From Armatimonadota bacterium (GTDB lineage Bacteria > Armatimonadota > Hebobacteria > GCA-020354555 > CP070648): a stretch of DNA of 58,559 nt. Position 1 is the first letter of the stretch. Each line of letters starts with the position of its first letter. The position numbers and the translations under genes were made by a program. Under the pieces are notes generated by a model, which did no database searches, was not told where the DNA came from, and worked only from the letters and a program-made list of their open reading frames with translations. Below are positions 1 through 7,989 of the stretch, in pieces. The stretch spans positions 1-58,559 of the forward strand of contig DATLAK010000149.1 of NCBI GenBank assembly GCA_035527535.1. Direction: 5' to 3'.

Positions 1-348
1 GATGATACCGCGCCGCGTTGCCGCCGCCACCTCCACGTTGTCCACGCCGACGCCGGCGCGGGCGATGACCTTGAGCCGCGTCCCGGACGCGATGACCTCC
101 GCCGTCACCTTGGTCTGGCTGCGCACCAGCAGCGCGTCGGCCTGGGCGACCGCGCGCTTGAGCTCGTCCGGCGTGTGGTCCGTCTTGACCACCACCGCGA
201 TCGCCGGGTCGCGCCGCAGGATGTCCAGGCCCTCTTCGGCGATGGGGTCGCTCACCAACGCGCGAAAGGCCGGCTGCGGCTTCTTCGCCCTGGCGTGTGG
301 CACCCCGACCGGTCGGGTTGGTCTCTGGGATTTTGCGCGCGTGGGCAT
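1..348 (-). CDS. serA: D-3-phosphoglycerate dehydrogenase, N-terminal part (cut by window edge)
   Basis: SerA would oxidise 3-phosphoglycerate to 3-phosphohydroxypyruvate, the first step of serine synthesis. The 116 visible residues carry the start of the family's substrate-binding domain: ALVSDPIAEEGLDIL near residue 30, then LLVRSQTKVTAEVI and LKVIARAGVGVDNV, the usual phosphoglycerate dehydrogenase pattern. The ATG at 348 is preceded by GAGGAG nine bases upstream, which supports this start despite an approximately 29-residue extension before the conserved core; a GTG inside ALVSD is a less likely start. It lies 13 bp downstream of the aminotransferase stop, so the two are surely cotranscribed. 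The NAD-binding and any ACT domains are beyond the window. Confidence 0.88.
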   Translation of the reverse strand, partial: MPTRAKSQRPTRPVGVPHARAKKPQPAFRALVSDPIAEEGLDILRRDPAIAVVVKTDHTPDELKRAVAQADALLVRSQTKVTAEVIASGTRLKVIARAGVGVDNVEVAAATRRGII

Positions 349-361
349 GGCGGTTCGCTCC

Positions 362-1525
362 TCAGCCCTTCGCGCCGGCCGCGGTGAGCTCGCGGTGAGC
401 GGCGTCGAGCGCCGCGCCGAGGTCCACCTTGAGGCCCAGCTCGTGCAGCCCCGCCCCCAGCGCCGCCAGGGTGGTCATGACATCGGTCTCGTTGACATAA
501 CCGAGGTGGCCGATGCGAAACACCGTGTCCTGCAGCTTGCCCTGCCCGCCCGCGAGCACCACCCCGTACTTGTCGAGCAGCAGGCCGCGGATCTGCTTGG
601 GCGTCAGGCCCTCGGGTGCCAGAATCGCGGTCACCGCGTTGGAGGCGTGCTTGGGGTCGGCGAACAGCGCCAGCCCCATCGTCTTGCACGCCGCGCGCAC
701 CGCGGAGCCCAGACGCGCATGTCGCGCGAAGCAGTTCTCCAACCCCTCCTCCGCGATCAGGCGCAGGCCCTCCTTGAGACCGTACATCTGCGGCAGCGCC
801 GGCGTCCAGGGCGTCTGCTTCTTATCCAGGAACTCCTTCGCCTTTTTGAGATCGAAGTAGTAGCGGTGCATCTTCGCCTTGTCGTTGGCCTCCCACGCGC
901 GCACGCTCATGGAGACGAACGCCAGCCCCGGCGGCAGCATGAACGCCTTCTGCGACGCCGCCGCCACCACATCAAGCCCCCACTCGTCCGCGCGCAGATC
1001 CATCGCCACCATACTGCTGACCGCGTCCACCAGCAGCAGCGCCCCGTGCTCGCGCACCACCGCCGCGATCGCCGCCAGGTCGTTGGTGACGCCGGTGGAG
1101 GTCTCGTTGTGCGTCACCAGCACCGCCTTGATCTCGCGCTTCGCATCCTGCTTCAGCCGCGCGGCCACTTGCTTCTCGTCAACCGCCCGGCCCCACTCGA
1201 AATCCATGCGTTCGACCTCGGCGCCGAAAGTCTGGGCGATCTGCGCGAAGCGGTCGCCGAAGGCGCCGATGACCAGGCACAGCACCTTATCCCCCGGCGA
1301 CAGGGTATTGACCACCGCCGCCTCCATCGCCCCGGTGCCGGAGCAGGTGAGGGTGAGGATGTCGTTTTCCGTCTTGAAGGCCGCCTGCAACCCGCGATTG
1401 CACTCATCCTGGAGCTGGGCGAACTCCGGCCCGCGGTGATTGATCATGGGCTTGCTGCACGCGCGCAGCACCGCCTGGGCGACCGGGGTCGGGCCGGGGA
1501 TCATCAGCAGTTGCTTCTCTTCCAA
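362..1525 (-). CDS. Class V aminotransferase, probably for serine synthesis
   Basis: This 387-residue PLP enzyme belongs to the alanine-glyoxylate / serine-pyruvate aminotransferase family. Seen: the N-terminal MIPGPTPV substrate-loop motif, CSGTGAMEAA near residues 61-70, LLVDAVSS near 164-171 and the PLP-lysine region ASQKAFMLPPG with K193. The TTG at 1523-1525 is the likely start because GGAGGTG sits six bases upstream. The immediate neighbour downstream is serA. In several bacterial and archaeal lineages a class V enzyme of this type makes phosphoserine or serine in place of classical SerC, so a serine-pathway role is inferred from context; photorespiratory-type glyoxylate transamination is the alternative. 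Confidence 0.9.
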   Translation of the reverse strand: MEEKQLLMIPGPTPVAQAVLRACSKPMINHRGPEFAQLQDECNRGLQAAFKTENDILTLTCSGTGAMEAAVVNTLSPGDKVLCLVIGAFGDRFAQIAQTFGAEVERMDFEWGRAVDEKQVAARLKQDAKREIKAVLVTHNETSTGVTNDLAAIAAVVREHGALLLVDAVSSMVAMDLRADEWGLDVVAAASQKAFMLPPGLAFVSMSVRAWEANDKAKMHRYYFDLKKAKEFLDKKQTPWTPALPQMYGLKEGLRLIAEEGLENCFARHARLGSAVRAACKTMGLALFADPKHASNAVTAILAPEGLTPKQIRGLLLDKYGVVLAGGQGKLQDTVFRIGHLGYVNETDVMTTLAALGAGLHELGLKVDLGAALDAAHRELTAAGAKG

Positions 1526-1563
1526 GGCGCACCTCCGTGGGCAAGCATGAACCGACGCGCCAT

Positions 1564-1593
1564 ATTATGCGGGGAGAGCGCGCGCGGTGTCAA
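1564..1593 (-). promoter_or_regulatory. Sigma-70-type promoter for the aminotransferase-serA pair
   Basis: On the minus strand TTGACA (complement of 1588-1593) and CATAAT (complement of 1564-1569) are separated by 18 bp and lie about 40 bp upstream of the TTG start. Confidence 0.7.
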
Positions 1594-1716
1594 GCAATCC
1601 TGTCAGAGTCGCCATTCTCGCAATAACGGAGCTCCTGGCCGCGCGCGGGTGTGACCTATTTCGGTGGGTGTGGCGTAGTCGCGCACTTGGATGTGGCCCA
1701 GCCGTTTCCGAATCCC

Positions 1717-1771
1717 GATGGCTAGGCCCTTCGGGCCGCCATGGCGGGCCGATCAGGCGGCCCTAGCCATC
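1717..1771. repeat. CTAG-containing inverted repeat, left part of the CTAG element
   Basis: A perfect 10-bp inverted repeat, GATGGCTAGG at 1717-1726 and CCTAGCCATC at 1762-1771, encloses a CCCTTCGGG hairpin. It abuts the 111-bp repeat at 1784-1894 and shares its CTAG-hairpin style. It is probably part of the same structured element; copy 2 near 10.8 kb lacks this part. Confidence 0.75.
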
Positions 1772-1783
1772 TATCGGGGCCCT

Positions 1784-1894
1784 CGGTGGCTAGGTCGCAA
1801 GGCGACCGCCACGTCCCTAGGTCCCGACTTCGTCGGGCCGGGATGGCGGCGGCTACTAGCCGCCTAGCCAGCGGCCAACGGCCTAGCCGCTGTG
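1784..1894. repeat. 111-bp CTAG-rich multi-hairpin repeat, copy 1
   Basis: Read against 10841-10951 this segment is identical over all 111 bp. It is a chain of hairpins: GGTCGC/GCGACC, CCCGAC-TTC-GTCGGG, GGCGGCTA-C-TAGCCGCC and AGCGGC/GCCGCT, with CTAG several times. CTAG is normally rare in bacterial DNA. No coding function is apparent. It sits between the divergently oriented aminotransferase and tRNA transcription units. Nothing else was seen in the 1594-1983 gap. Confidence 0.9.
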
Positions 1895-1983
1895 AATGGG
1901 TGACCACACAGGGCCGCCTCTACAGCATGGCGACCATTGCCACTGTTCGAGGTCACACCCGCCGACGCCGCCGGCTGCCGCTA

Positions 1984-2012
1984 TTGACATCCCCTACACC
2001 CTATGGTAGATT
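1984..2012 (+). promoter_or_regulatory. Strong sigma-70-type promoter upstream of tRNA-Leu
   Basis: TTGACA at 1984-1989 and TAGATT at 2007-2012 are separated by exactly 17 bp. It starts about 105 bp before tRNA-Leu and probably drives both tRNAs and, by read-through, tig and clpP. Confidence 0.75.
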
Positions 2013-2117
2013 CTACCTGCGCGCGATCGGCGCGCAGGCGTCTCGCGGGGCGTGGAAACGCGCGTCGCGGCGGATGCATTTGGAGGGGCCCGCCGCTGCC
2101 GGACATGCCTGCCGTTA

Positions 2118-2203
2118 GGGCGAGTGGCGGAACGGTAGACGTGCAAGATTTAGGATCTTGTGGGGGCAACCCCGTGAGAGTTCGAATCTCTCCTCGCCCA
2201 CCA
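2118..2203 (+). tRNA. tRNA-Leu (anticodon UAG)
   Basis: An 86-nt class II tRNA. The acceptor stem GGGCGAG pairs with CTCGCCC at 2193-2199, followed by discriminator A and an encoded CCA. The anticodon stem CAAGA/TCTTG encloses loop TTTAGGA with TAG at 2151-2153, reading CUA codons. A long variable arm (TGGGGGCAACCCCG) and the T-arm sequence GTTCGAATC are present. Confidence 0.97.
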
Positions 2204-2268
2204 GTACCGCGCCGCCGGGCACTGGCGATGCTGCGCGCGAACGGAACTGAATAGCCGGCCGCAGCCGA

Positions 2269-2345
2269 GCGGAAGTAGCTCAGCCCGGTAGAGCATCTCC
2301 TTGCCAAGGAGAGGGTCGAGGGTTCAAATCCCTTCTTCCGCTCCA
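2269..2345 (+). tRNA. tRNA-Gly (anticodon GCC)
   Basis: A 77-nt class I tRNA. Acceptor GCGGAAG pairs with CTTCCGC at 2335-2341, followed by T and an encoded CCA. Anticodon stem TCTCC/GGAGA encloses TTGCCAA with GCC at 2303-2305. The T loop GGTTCAAATCC is present. It lies 65 bp after tRNA-Leu and 69 bp before tig. Confidence 0.97.
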
Positions 2346-2357
2346 CATTATTCTCTC

Positions 2358-2394
2358 AGCGCCGCCGCAGGCCGGTGCCATCCGCGGCGGCGCT
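2358..2394 (+). other. Hairpin between tRNA-Gly and tig
   Basis: AGCGCCGCCGC (2358-2368) and GCGGCGGCGCT (2384-2394) form a perfect 11-bp stem with a 15-nt loop. No T-run follows, so it is not a classical terminator. Ending 20 bp before the tig start, it could be an RNA-processing or partial attenuation site separating tRNA from mRNA (inference). Confidence 0.6.
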
Positions 2395-2414
2395 CACGGC
2401 AGGACTTCCAACAG

Positions 2415-3752
2415 ATGCAGCTAGTCACCCGGGAAACGCTCGAAGACGGACGGGTCCGCATCATCGTCAAGGCCGAAGCCGAGGAAGTGAGCCGCGCGGT
2501 TGACGGCATCTATCGCGACCTCGCTCGGCGCGCCTCGGTTCCCGGCTTTCGTAAGGGCAAGGCGCCGCGCGCCCTGCTCGAACAGCAAGTCGGCATCGAA
2601 CAAGCGCGCCGTTCCGCGCTCGACGAGCTCGCGCCGGCAGCGGTCACAGAGGGCATCGGCCAGGCCGATGTCGAGCCCTACAGCCGGCCCGAGCTGGAAG
2701 CGGCGAAGGTCGAGGACGATGCCTCCGCCACCTTCATCGCCCTGGTGACGCCGCGCCCCAAGGTCGAGCTCGGTGAGTACCGGGGGCTGACCGCCGTGCG
2801 CCCGGCGGTTGAAGTCAGCGACGAGCAGGTGGAGGCGCAGCTCACGGCCGTGCGCGAGCGCCATGCGCGCTACGAGCCGGCAAGCGATCGCGCCGCCGAG
2901 GAGGGCGATCTCGCGCTGGTGGATTACGACCTCGAGATCGCGGGGCAGGCGGTGGAGGGGCAGGGCGCCCGCGGTTATCCGTGCCAGATCGGCAGCGATA
3001 ATCTCTTCCCGGAGCTCAACGAGAGACTGGTCGGGCTCCAGCCGGGCGGGCAAGTTCGGATCACGGCCACCTTCCCCGCCGACCACCGGGAGGCGGCGCT
3101 GGCCGGCAAGCAGGGCGAATACGTCGTGACCGTACGCGAGCTCCGACAACGGGTGGTGCCGGAGCTGACGGACGAGATGGCGCAAGCGGCGCACGGGGTT
3201 GCGACCGCGTCGGAGCTGCGCGAGCGCATGCGTGAGGCGCTGACGCGCCTGGCCGAGGAGGATGGGGAAGACCGTCTGCACATGGAGCTGCTGGAGCAGA
3301 TCGTCGCGAGTACCGCCATGACGCTGCCGCCGGCGATGGTGCGCGCGGAGGCGCAAGCGCAGCTACGGCGACTGGAGGAGCGGTTGCGCGCCGACGGCAT
3401 CAACCCCGAGCGCTATCTGGCCGAACGCGGAACCGACGCCGAGCGCTGGCTGCGCGAGCAGGAGATGCAGGCGCGGGTGCACCTCAAGCGCGCGTTGGTG
3501 CTGGAGGAGATCGGCCGGCGGGAAGGGATCGAGGTTTCGTCGGCGGAAGTCTCCGACGAGATCGCTGGGATGGCGCGTCGCGCCGGCACCAGCGTCGAGC
3601 GGGTGCTCAAGCGGTTGCATGACCGCGACGTGGTGCGTCTGGCGAATCGCGTGCATCACCACAAGGTGCTCCAGTTCCTGGTGGATCACGCCGACATCAC
3701 TAGTGAGGGCGAAGCGGCGACGGCCGCCGAGTCGCGGGAGGAAGAATCGTGA
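2415..3752 (+). CDS. tig: Trigger factor, ribosome-associated chaperone
   Basis: Trigger factor binds the ribosome exit tunnel and shields nascent chains. The 445-residue product has the expected three parts: an N-terminal ribosome-binding domain with the signature [10 protein letters not shown] near residues 37-46, an FKBP-type PPIase domain from about 150 to 245 ([14 protein letters not shown], then [10 protein letters not shown]) and a helical C-terminal chaperone domain. Length is typical. The ATG at 2415 opens [16 protein letters not shown], the standard N-terminus; an upstream in-frame start would run into tRNA-Gly. The ribosome-binding site is weak (AGGA about 12 bases upstream). The stop overlaps clpP by 4 bp (GTGA), indicating translational coupling. 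Confidence 0.96.
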   Translation: MQLVTRETLEDGRVRIIVKAEAEEVSRAVDGIYRDLARRASVPGFRKGKAPRALLEQQVGIEQARRSALDELAPAAVTEGIGQADVEPYSRPELEAAKVEDDASATFIALVTPRPKVELGEYRGLTAVRPAVEVSDEQVEAQLTAVRERHARYEPASDRAAEEGDLALVDYDLEIAGQAVEGQGARGYPCQIGSDNLFPELNERLVGLQPGGQVRITATFPADHREAALAGKQGEYVVTVRELRQRVVPELTDEMAQAAHGVATASELRERMREALTRLAEEDGEDRLHMELLEQIVASTAMTLPPAMVRAEAQAQLRRLEERLRADGINPERYLAERGTDAERWLREQEMQARVHLKRALVLEEIGRREGIEVSSAEVSDEIAGMARRAGTSVERVLKRLHDRDVVRLANRVHHHKVLQFLVDHADITSEGEAATAAESREEES

Positions 3753-4351
3753 TCGTGCCCATGGTCGTGCACGGGCCTCGGGGGAGCGAGCGCGCCTTCG
3801 ACATCTACTCGCGCCTGCTGCAGAACCGGATCGTTTTCATCACCGGGGCGGTGGACGACACCGTCGCGAACTTGGTGATCGCGCAACTGCTATTCTTGCA
3901 GAGCGAGGATCCGACCAAGAAGGTTGACCTCTACATCAACAGCCCCGGCGGGTTGGTGCAGGCCGGGCTGGCGATCTACGACACCATGCAGCTGATCGCG
4001 CCGCCGGTGTACACCTACTGCATCGGTCTGGCGGCGAGCATGGGCGCGCTGCTGCTGGGCGCGGGCGAGCCGGGTCATCGCTACGCCCTGCCCAACTGCC
4101 GCATCCTCATCCACCAGCCGCACGTTGACCGCGTCGGCGGGCAGGCGAGCGACATTGACATTCAGGCGCGGGAGATGCTGCATACGCGCGATACCATCAA
4201 TCAGATCCTGGCCAAGCACACCGGCCAGCCGCTGGACAAGATCACGCGCGACGCCGACCGCGACTTCTACATGTCGGCGGAGGATGCCAGGGCCTACGGC
4301 CTGGTGGATCAGGTGCTCGAGAAGCAGCCGCCGGCACCCGCGAGCGAATAA
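3749..4351 (+). CDS. clpP: ATP-dependent Clp protease proteolytic subunit
   Basis: ClpP forms the double-heptamer serine-protease chamber fed by Clp unfoldases. The 200-residue product has the full family core: NSPGG at 64-68, the nucleophile S97 in [12 protein letters not shown], the catalytic histidine H122 in ILIHQP, and [18 protein letters not shown] carrying the third triad residue and C-terminal signature. The GTG start overlaps the tig stop (GTGA). Directly downstream, where clpX is normally found, there is only a clpX relic, so ClpP must use a ClpX or ClpA/C encoded elsewhere, if any. Confidence 0.96.
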   Translation: MIVPMVVHGPRGSERAFDIYSRLLQNRIVFITGAVDDTVANLVIAQLLFLQSEDPTKKVDLYINSPGGLVQAGLAIYDTMQLIAPPVYTYCIGLAASMGALLLGAGEPGHRYALPNCRILIHQPHVDRVGGQASDIDIQAREMLHTRDTINQILAKHTGQPLDKITRDADRDFYMSAEDARAYGLVDQVLEKQPPAPASE

Positions 4352-4365
4352 GGTCACGCCCCCTC

Positions 4366-4723
4366 ATGCGCCACCCCACCGACGACCGCAAACGCCGAGA
4401 CGACTGCCGCTGCTCCTTCTGCGGCCGGCCTCGCAGCCAGGTGGAGCGCCTCATCTCCTCCGGCTGCGAGCGCGTGTCCATCTGCGCCGAATGCGTGACG
4501 GCGTGCTCCGACCTGCTGGGCTATGGCGCGACCGGCGGGCGCCCGCGGATTGCGCTCGGTGATGGAAGAGGTCATGCTCGATACCATGTACGATCTGCCG
4601 TCGCTCACCGGCATCCGCCGGTGCCTGGTGACGGAGGACACCGTGCGCCGCCGCGCCGCCCCCCTGTTGTTGACCCGCGACGAGGTCGGACCTCGCTGGC
4701 GGCGCCGGTCGCAGGCCGCTTGA
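4366..4723 (+). pseudogene. clpX: clpX relic: zinc finger joined to C-terminal tail, AAA+ domain missing
   Basis: The first ~50 codons from 4366 encode a ClpX-type zinc-binding domain with CSFC and CAEC pairs and SDLLGYG. After about 4520 the match shifts by one frame: ARGLRSVMEEVMLDTMYDLPS, continuing to a stop at 4721-4723, is the C-terminal end of ClpX. The roughly 300 intervening residues, with Walker A, Walker B, pore loops and sensors, are absent, and the two parts are out of frame. The most economical reading is one internal deletion with a frameshift that destroyed the gene. Reading on in the first frame gives a 127-residue zinc-finger protein with a meaningless tail. A misassembly that collapsed the gene is the alternative. 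Confidence 0.85.
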
Positions 4724-4885
4724 GATCCCCGGCCTTGGTGCCCGCGTGACGCAGGAACCACGCTCGCAGGTGGGAATAATACATGTGCGCTTGTGGGCGA
4801 CGGACGTCATGCTGTCGGTTCCTGGCGCGCAGCAATCGCAGGCATCTGTGGAAATAGTCAACCGTATCGCCGGCGGGAGGTCATC

Positions 4886-7339
4886 GTGAGTCAGGTCAAG
4901 CCGAAGAAACGAGCAGAAGCACCGAGTGGCGATTCGCCCACCCAGCGGGTGCCGGAGATCATCCCGGTGCTGCCCATCCGCGACCAGGTCATCTACCCGC
5001 ACATGATCATGCCGCTGTTCGTTGGTCGCGAGAAGTCCGTGCGCGCCCTTGAGGAGGCGCTCGAGCAAGAGCGCCGCATCCTGCTGGTGACGCAGAAGAG
5101 CGTGGACATTGACGACCCGCGGGCCGAGGACCTCTACAGCGTCGGCACCGTCGGCGAGAGCATGCAGAGTCTGCGCCTGCCGGACGACACCATCCGCGTC
5201 GTGGTCGAGGGCGTAGCGCGCGTGCGCGTGCTGGAGTACGTGCAGACCGAGCCGTTCTTCCGCGCGCGGGTGGAGGTGATGGCCGAGCCCGCGCGCGAGG
5301 GGATCGAGGTCGAGGCCCTCATGCGCAGCGTGGTCGCCCAGTTCGCGCGCTGCATCGAGCTCGGCAAGAACATCCCCCCGGAGGCGCTGGAGAATGCCGG
5401 CGGCGTGAACGATCCCGGACGCCTCGCCGACCTCGTCGCCGGCTTCCTGGACCTCAAGGTCGAGGTCAAGCAGGAGATCCTCGAGCTGGCGGACCCGGTG
5501 GCGCGCCTGGAGCGCATCGCGGCGCACCTGGGCCACGAGATCGAGATCCTGGAGATCGAGAAGAAGATCCACTCGCGCGTCAAGCAGGAGCTGGAGGACA
5601 CGCAGAAGGAGTTCTACCTGCGCGAGCGCATCAAGGCGATGCAGCAGGAGCTGGGCGAGCGCGACGATCGCACCATGGAGCTGGATGAGTTGCGCAGCCA
5701 GATCCAGTCCGCCGGCATGCCCAAGGAGGTCGAGGAGAAGGCGTTCAAGGAGCTCGATCGCCTGGAGAAGATGCCCCCGGCGTCGCCGGAGGTGGTGGTG
5801 GTGCGCACTTACCTCGACTGGCTCGTCACCCTGCCCTGGAGCAAGCGCAGCGAGGACCGCCTGGACATCGCGGACGCGGAACGCGTGCTCAACGAGGATC
5901 ACTACGGCCTCCAGAAGGTCAAGGAGCGCATCCTCGAGTACCTCGCCGTGCGCAAGCTCAACCCCGAGTCCAAGGGCCCCATCCTTTGCTTCATGGGGCC
6001 GCCGGGCGTGGGCAAGACCTCGATGGGGCGCTCCATCGCGCGCGCCACCGGGCGCAGCTTCGTGCGCATCTCGCTGGGCGGGATGCGCGACGAGGGCGAG
6101 ATCCGCGGCCACCGCCGCACCTACGTCGGCGCCCTGCCGGGCCGCATCATCCAGGGCATGAAGACCGCCGGCAGTCGCAACCCGGTCTTCATGATGGACG
6201 AGATAGACAAGATCGGCATTGACTTCCGCGGCGATCCGGCGGCGGCGCTGCTGGAGGTGCTCGATCCGGAGCAGAACTACGCCTTCAGCGATCACTACCT
6301 GGAGGTGCCGTTCGATCTATCCGAGGTCATGTTTATCACCACCGGCAACCTCCCCGACCCGGTGCCGTGGGCGCTGCGCGACCGCATGGAGTTCATCGAG
6401 TTCCCGGGCTACACCGAGGAGGAGAAGCTCAAGATCGCGCAGTTGTTCCTGGTGCCCAAGCAGATCAAGGAGCACGGCCTCACCGACCACCTCGCCAGAT
6501 TCGCGGAGAAGGGGCTGCGCACCATCGTCCGCAACTACACCCGCGAGGCCGGGGTGCGCAACCTCGAGCGCGAGGTCGCCAACGTCTGCCGCAAGGTGGC
6601 CAAGCGGGTCGCCCAGGGCAAATCCACCACCGCCACCATCGGCCCTGCGAGCCTGCACAAGTACCTGGGCGCGCTTCGCTTCCGCCACGGCATGGCCGAG
6701 CGCCAGGACGAGGTGGCGGTCGCCACCGGCCTCTTCTGGACCGAGGTCGGCGGCGACATCTTCTCCATCGAGGTCACCCTGATGAAGGGCCGCGGCAACC
6801 TCATCCTCACCGGCAAGCTCGGTGAGGTCATGCAGGAGTCGGCCAAGGCCGCCTTCAGCTACACCCGTTCGCGAGCCAAATCGCTGGACATTGACGAGGA
6901 CTTCTACCGGCGTTTCGACGTGCACATCCACGTTCCCGCCGCCGCCATCCCCAAAGATGGCCCTTCGGCCGGGATCACGCTCGCCACCGCCCTCATCTCG
7001 GCGCTCACGCGGCGCGCGGTACGCAGGGATGTGGCCATGACCGGCGAGGTCACCCTGCGCGGGCGGGTGCTGCCCGTGGGCGGAGTCAAGGAGAAGGTGT
7101 TGGCGGCTCACCGCGCGGGCATGACCACGGTCATCATGCCGGCGGACAACCAGAAGGAGCTCGATGAGATCTCGGCGCAGGTCAAGCGCGAGCTCAAGTT
7201 CGTATTCGTCGAGAGCATGGACCAAGTGCTGGAAGTCGCGCTGCTGCCGCCGATCGCAGGCGAGACCGTCTCCGCCGGCGATCGCCTCCGCCGATCCGAC
7301 CGCGCCGCCGATCAGCCCTCGGTGTCAAGGGTGATGTAG
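4886..7339 (+). CDS. lon: ATP-dependent endopeptidase La (Lon)
   Basis: Lon is a hexameric cytosolic AAA+ serine protease that degrades misfolded and regulatory proteins. The 817-residue product has the LonA plan: an N-terminal substrate domain ([19 protein letters not shown] near residue 28 on), a coiled linker, the AAA+ module with GPPGVGKT at 371-378 and FMMDEIDKI, and a C-terminal protease domain with catalytic S694 in PKDGPSAGI and K737 in [14 protein letters not shown]. The GTG at 4886 is chosen because GGGAGGT lies five bases upstream; an in-frame ATG at 4793 has no ribosome-binding site and adds 31 unrelated residues. The 4724-4885 gap shows no clear promoter. The last ~25 residues are a lineage-specific tail. 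Confidence 0.96.
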   Translation: MSQVKPKKRAEAPSGDSPTQRVPEIIPVLPIRDQVIYPHMIMPLFVGREKSVRALEEALEQERRILLVTQKSVDIDDPRAEDLYSVGTVGESMQSLRLPDDTIRVVVEGVARVRVLEYVQTEPFFRARVEVMAEPAREGIEVEALMRSVVAQFARCIELGKNIPPEALENAGGVNDPGRLADLVAGFLDLKVEVKQEILELADPVARLERIAAHLGHEIEILEIEKKIHSRVKQELEDTQKEFYLRERIKAMQQELGERDDRTMELDELRSQIQSAGMPKEVEEKAFKELDRLEKMPPASPEVVVVRTYLDWLVTLPWSKRSEDRLDIADAERVLNEDHYGLQKVKERILEYLAVRKLNPESKGPILCFMGPPGVGKTSMGRSIARATGRSFVRISLGGMRDEGEIRGHRRTYVGALPGRIIQGMKTAGSRNPVFMMDEIDKIGIDFRGDPAAALLEVLDPEQNYAFSDHYLEVPFDLSEVMFITTGNLPDPVPWALRDRMEFIEFPGYTEEEKLKIAQLFLVPKQIKEHGLTDHLARFAEKGLRTIVRNYTREAGVRNLEREVANVCRKVAKRVAQGKSTTATIGPASLHKYLGALRFRHGMAERQDEVAVATGLFWTEVGGDIFSIEVTLMKGRGNLILTGKLGEVMQESAKAAFSYTRSRAKSLDIDEDFYRRFDVHIHVPAAAIPKDGPSAGITLATALISALTRRAVRRDVAMTGEVTLRGRVLPVGGVKEKVLAAHRAGMTTVIMPADNQKELDEISAQVKRELKFVFVESMDQVLEVALLPPIAGETVSAGDRLRRSDRAADQPSVSRVM

Positions 7340-7378
7340 AGCGTGGGCGGGGCTCGCGCCCAGGATTCACAGCCTTGC

Positions 7379-7403
7379 GGGGGCACGGCGGCGCCGTGCC
7401 CCC
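7379..7403 (+). terminator. Perfect hairpin after lon, possible terminator or REP
   Basis: GGGGGCACGGC and GCCGTGCCCCC form an 11-bp stem with loop GGC, 40 bp after the lon stop. There is no T-tract, so intrinsic termination is uncertain. The core resembles the palindrome at 53759-53786, suggesting a shared repeat family. Confidence 0.5.
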
Positions 7404-7430
7404 TAGTGCTCCCCCGAGGCGCGGTCGCGA

Positions 7431-7460
7431 TTGACGGGCCGCGCGCTTACCTGCTATCAT
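7431..7460 (+). promoter_or_regulatory. Promoter of the valS T-box leader
   Basis: TTGACG at 7431-7436 and TATCAT at 7455-7460, 18 bp apart, immediately precede the T-box leader. Confidence 0.75.
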
Positions 7461-7877
7461 TCCCCCACCAAAGGCCGAGAAGGGGAGGAGTAGCCGCCTC
7501 GCGCTCGCCAGAGAGCCGGCCCCGGGTGGACATTCGCGCAGCGAAGCCGCTTGGGTGTGAGGGCCGGCACAGCGCCGGCGGCGAACGTCGCCCCCGAGCC
7601 GGGACGGTGAAGGGCCGCAGTCCTGCGTAACCGCCCCCGGGCACGCCCGTTACCGCGCCAGAGATGTCCCAGGCATTGTAGGAGCCGCGTCTGGCAACGA
7701 GATTGGGCGCGACTTCCTACAGAAGTCGCGGCTTTCTCGCGCGGTCTGAAGACCACGCGCCCAAATGCCCCGGACAATCAAGGTGGCACCGCGGAAGCGC
7801 TCCTTTCGCCTGGCTAGGCCCCGCTGGGGCCGCCATCCCGGCCTCCGGCCTAGGGACTTGAGCGAGAGGGGCGTTTT
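7461..7877 (+). promoter_or_regulatory. Valine T-box riboswitch leader
   Basis: T-box RNAs sense uncharged tRNA and control read-through into aminoacyl-tRNA synthetase genes. Seen: AGAGAGCCGG in the apical part of stem I, a GAAC-GTC-GCCCCCGAG specifier segment with GTC (valine codon) at 7587-7589, and the T-box motif AAGGTGGCACCGCGG at 7780-7794 that pairs with the tRNA CCA end. A terminator follows: CGCTCCTTTCGC (7798-7809) can pair over 12 positions, two of them G-U, with GCGAGAGGGGCG (7862-7873), followed by TTTT. The 52-nt terminator loop holds a CTAG-type element. The leader directs valS, consistent with the specifier. Confidence 0.93.
7812..7855. repeat. CTAG-type repeat inside the T-box terminator loop
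   Basis: Within the terminator loop, GGCTAGGCC at 7812-7820 and GGCCTAGG at 7847-7854 flank a GGCCCC-GCT-GGGGCC hairpin and CGCCATCCCGG. The arrangement GCTAGGCCC, small hairpin, GGGCCGCCAT is shared with 1721-1742. It looks like a relative of the CTAG elements at 1.7 and 10.8 kb. Confidence 0.65.
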
Positions 7878-7896
7878 GCGTTGTAGTGTTCCCACG

Positions 7897-7920
7897 GTGG
7901 GGCAGGCGTCCTCGCCTGCC
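7897..7920. repeat. Small palindromic repeat (GGCAGGCG...CGCCTGCC)
   Basis: The core GCAGGCGTCCTCGCCTGC recurs at 23808-23830 and, diverged, inside valS at 9850-9873, each preceded by GTGG. It lies between the T-box terminator and valS. The remaining sequence to 7979 shows no further feature. Confidence 0.7.
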
Positions 7921-7989
7921 AAGGTGCGCAGCCGCGGCGCGACCTAGCCACTCAGGACAGGCGGGCTGTGCCACATGCTGGAGGACCGA

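Noticed and set aside
1741-2118. 125-codon open frame through the CTAG repeat and tRNA promoter
   Set aside because: It runs through hairpin repeats and a promoter and stops at the tRNA; no ribosome-binding site.
4451-6295. 614-codon open frame on the minus strand across lon
   Set aside because: It is antisense to lon and clpX relic, low in complexity (A, D, L, H, R) and has no family motif; high GC keeps this frame open.
7343-7630. 95-codon open frame within the T-box leader
   Set aside because: It overlaps the promoter and stem I of the valine T-box, which explain the sequence better.
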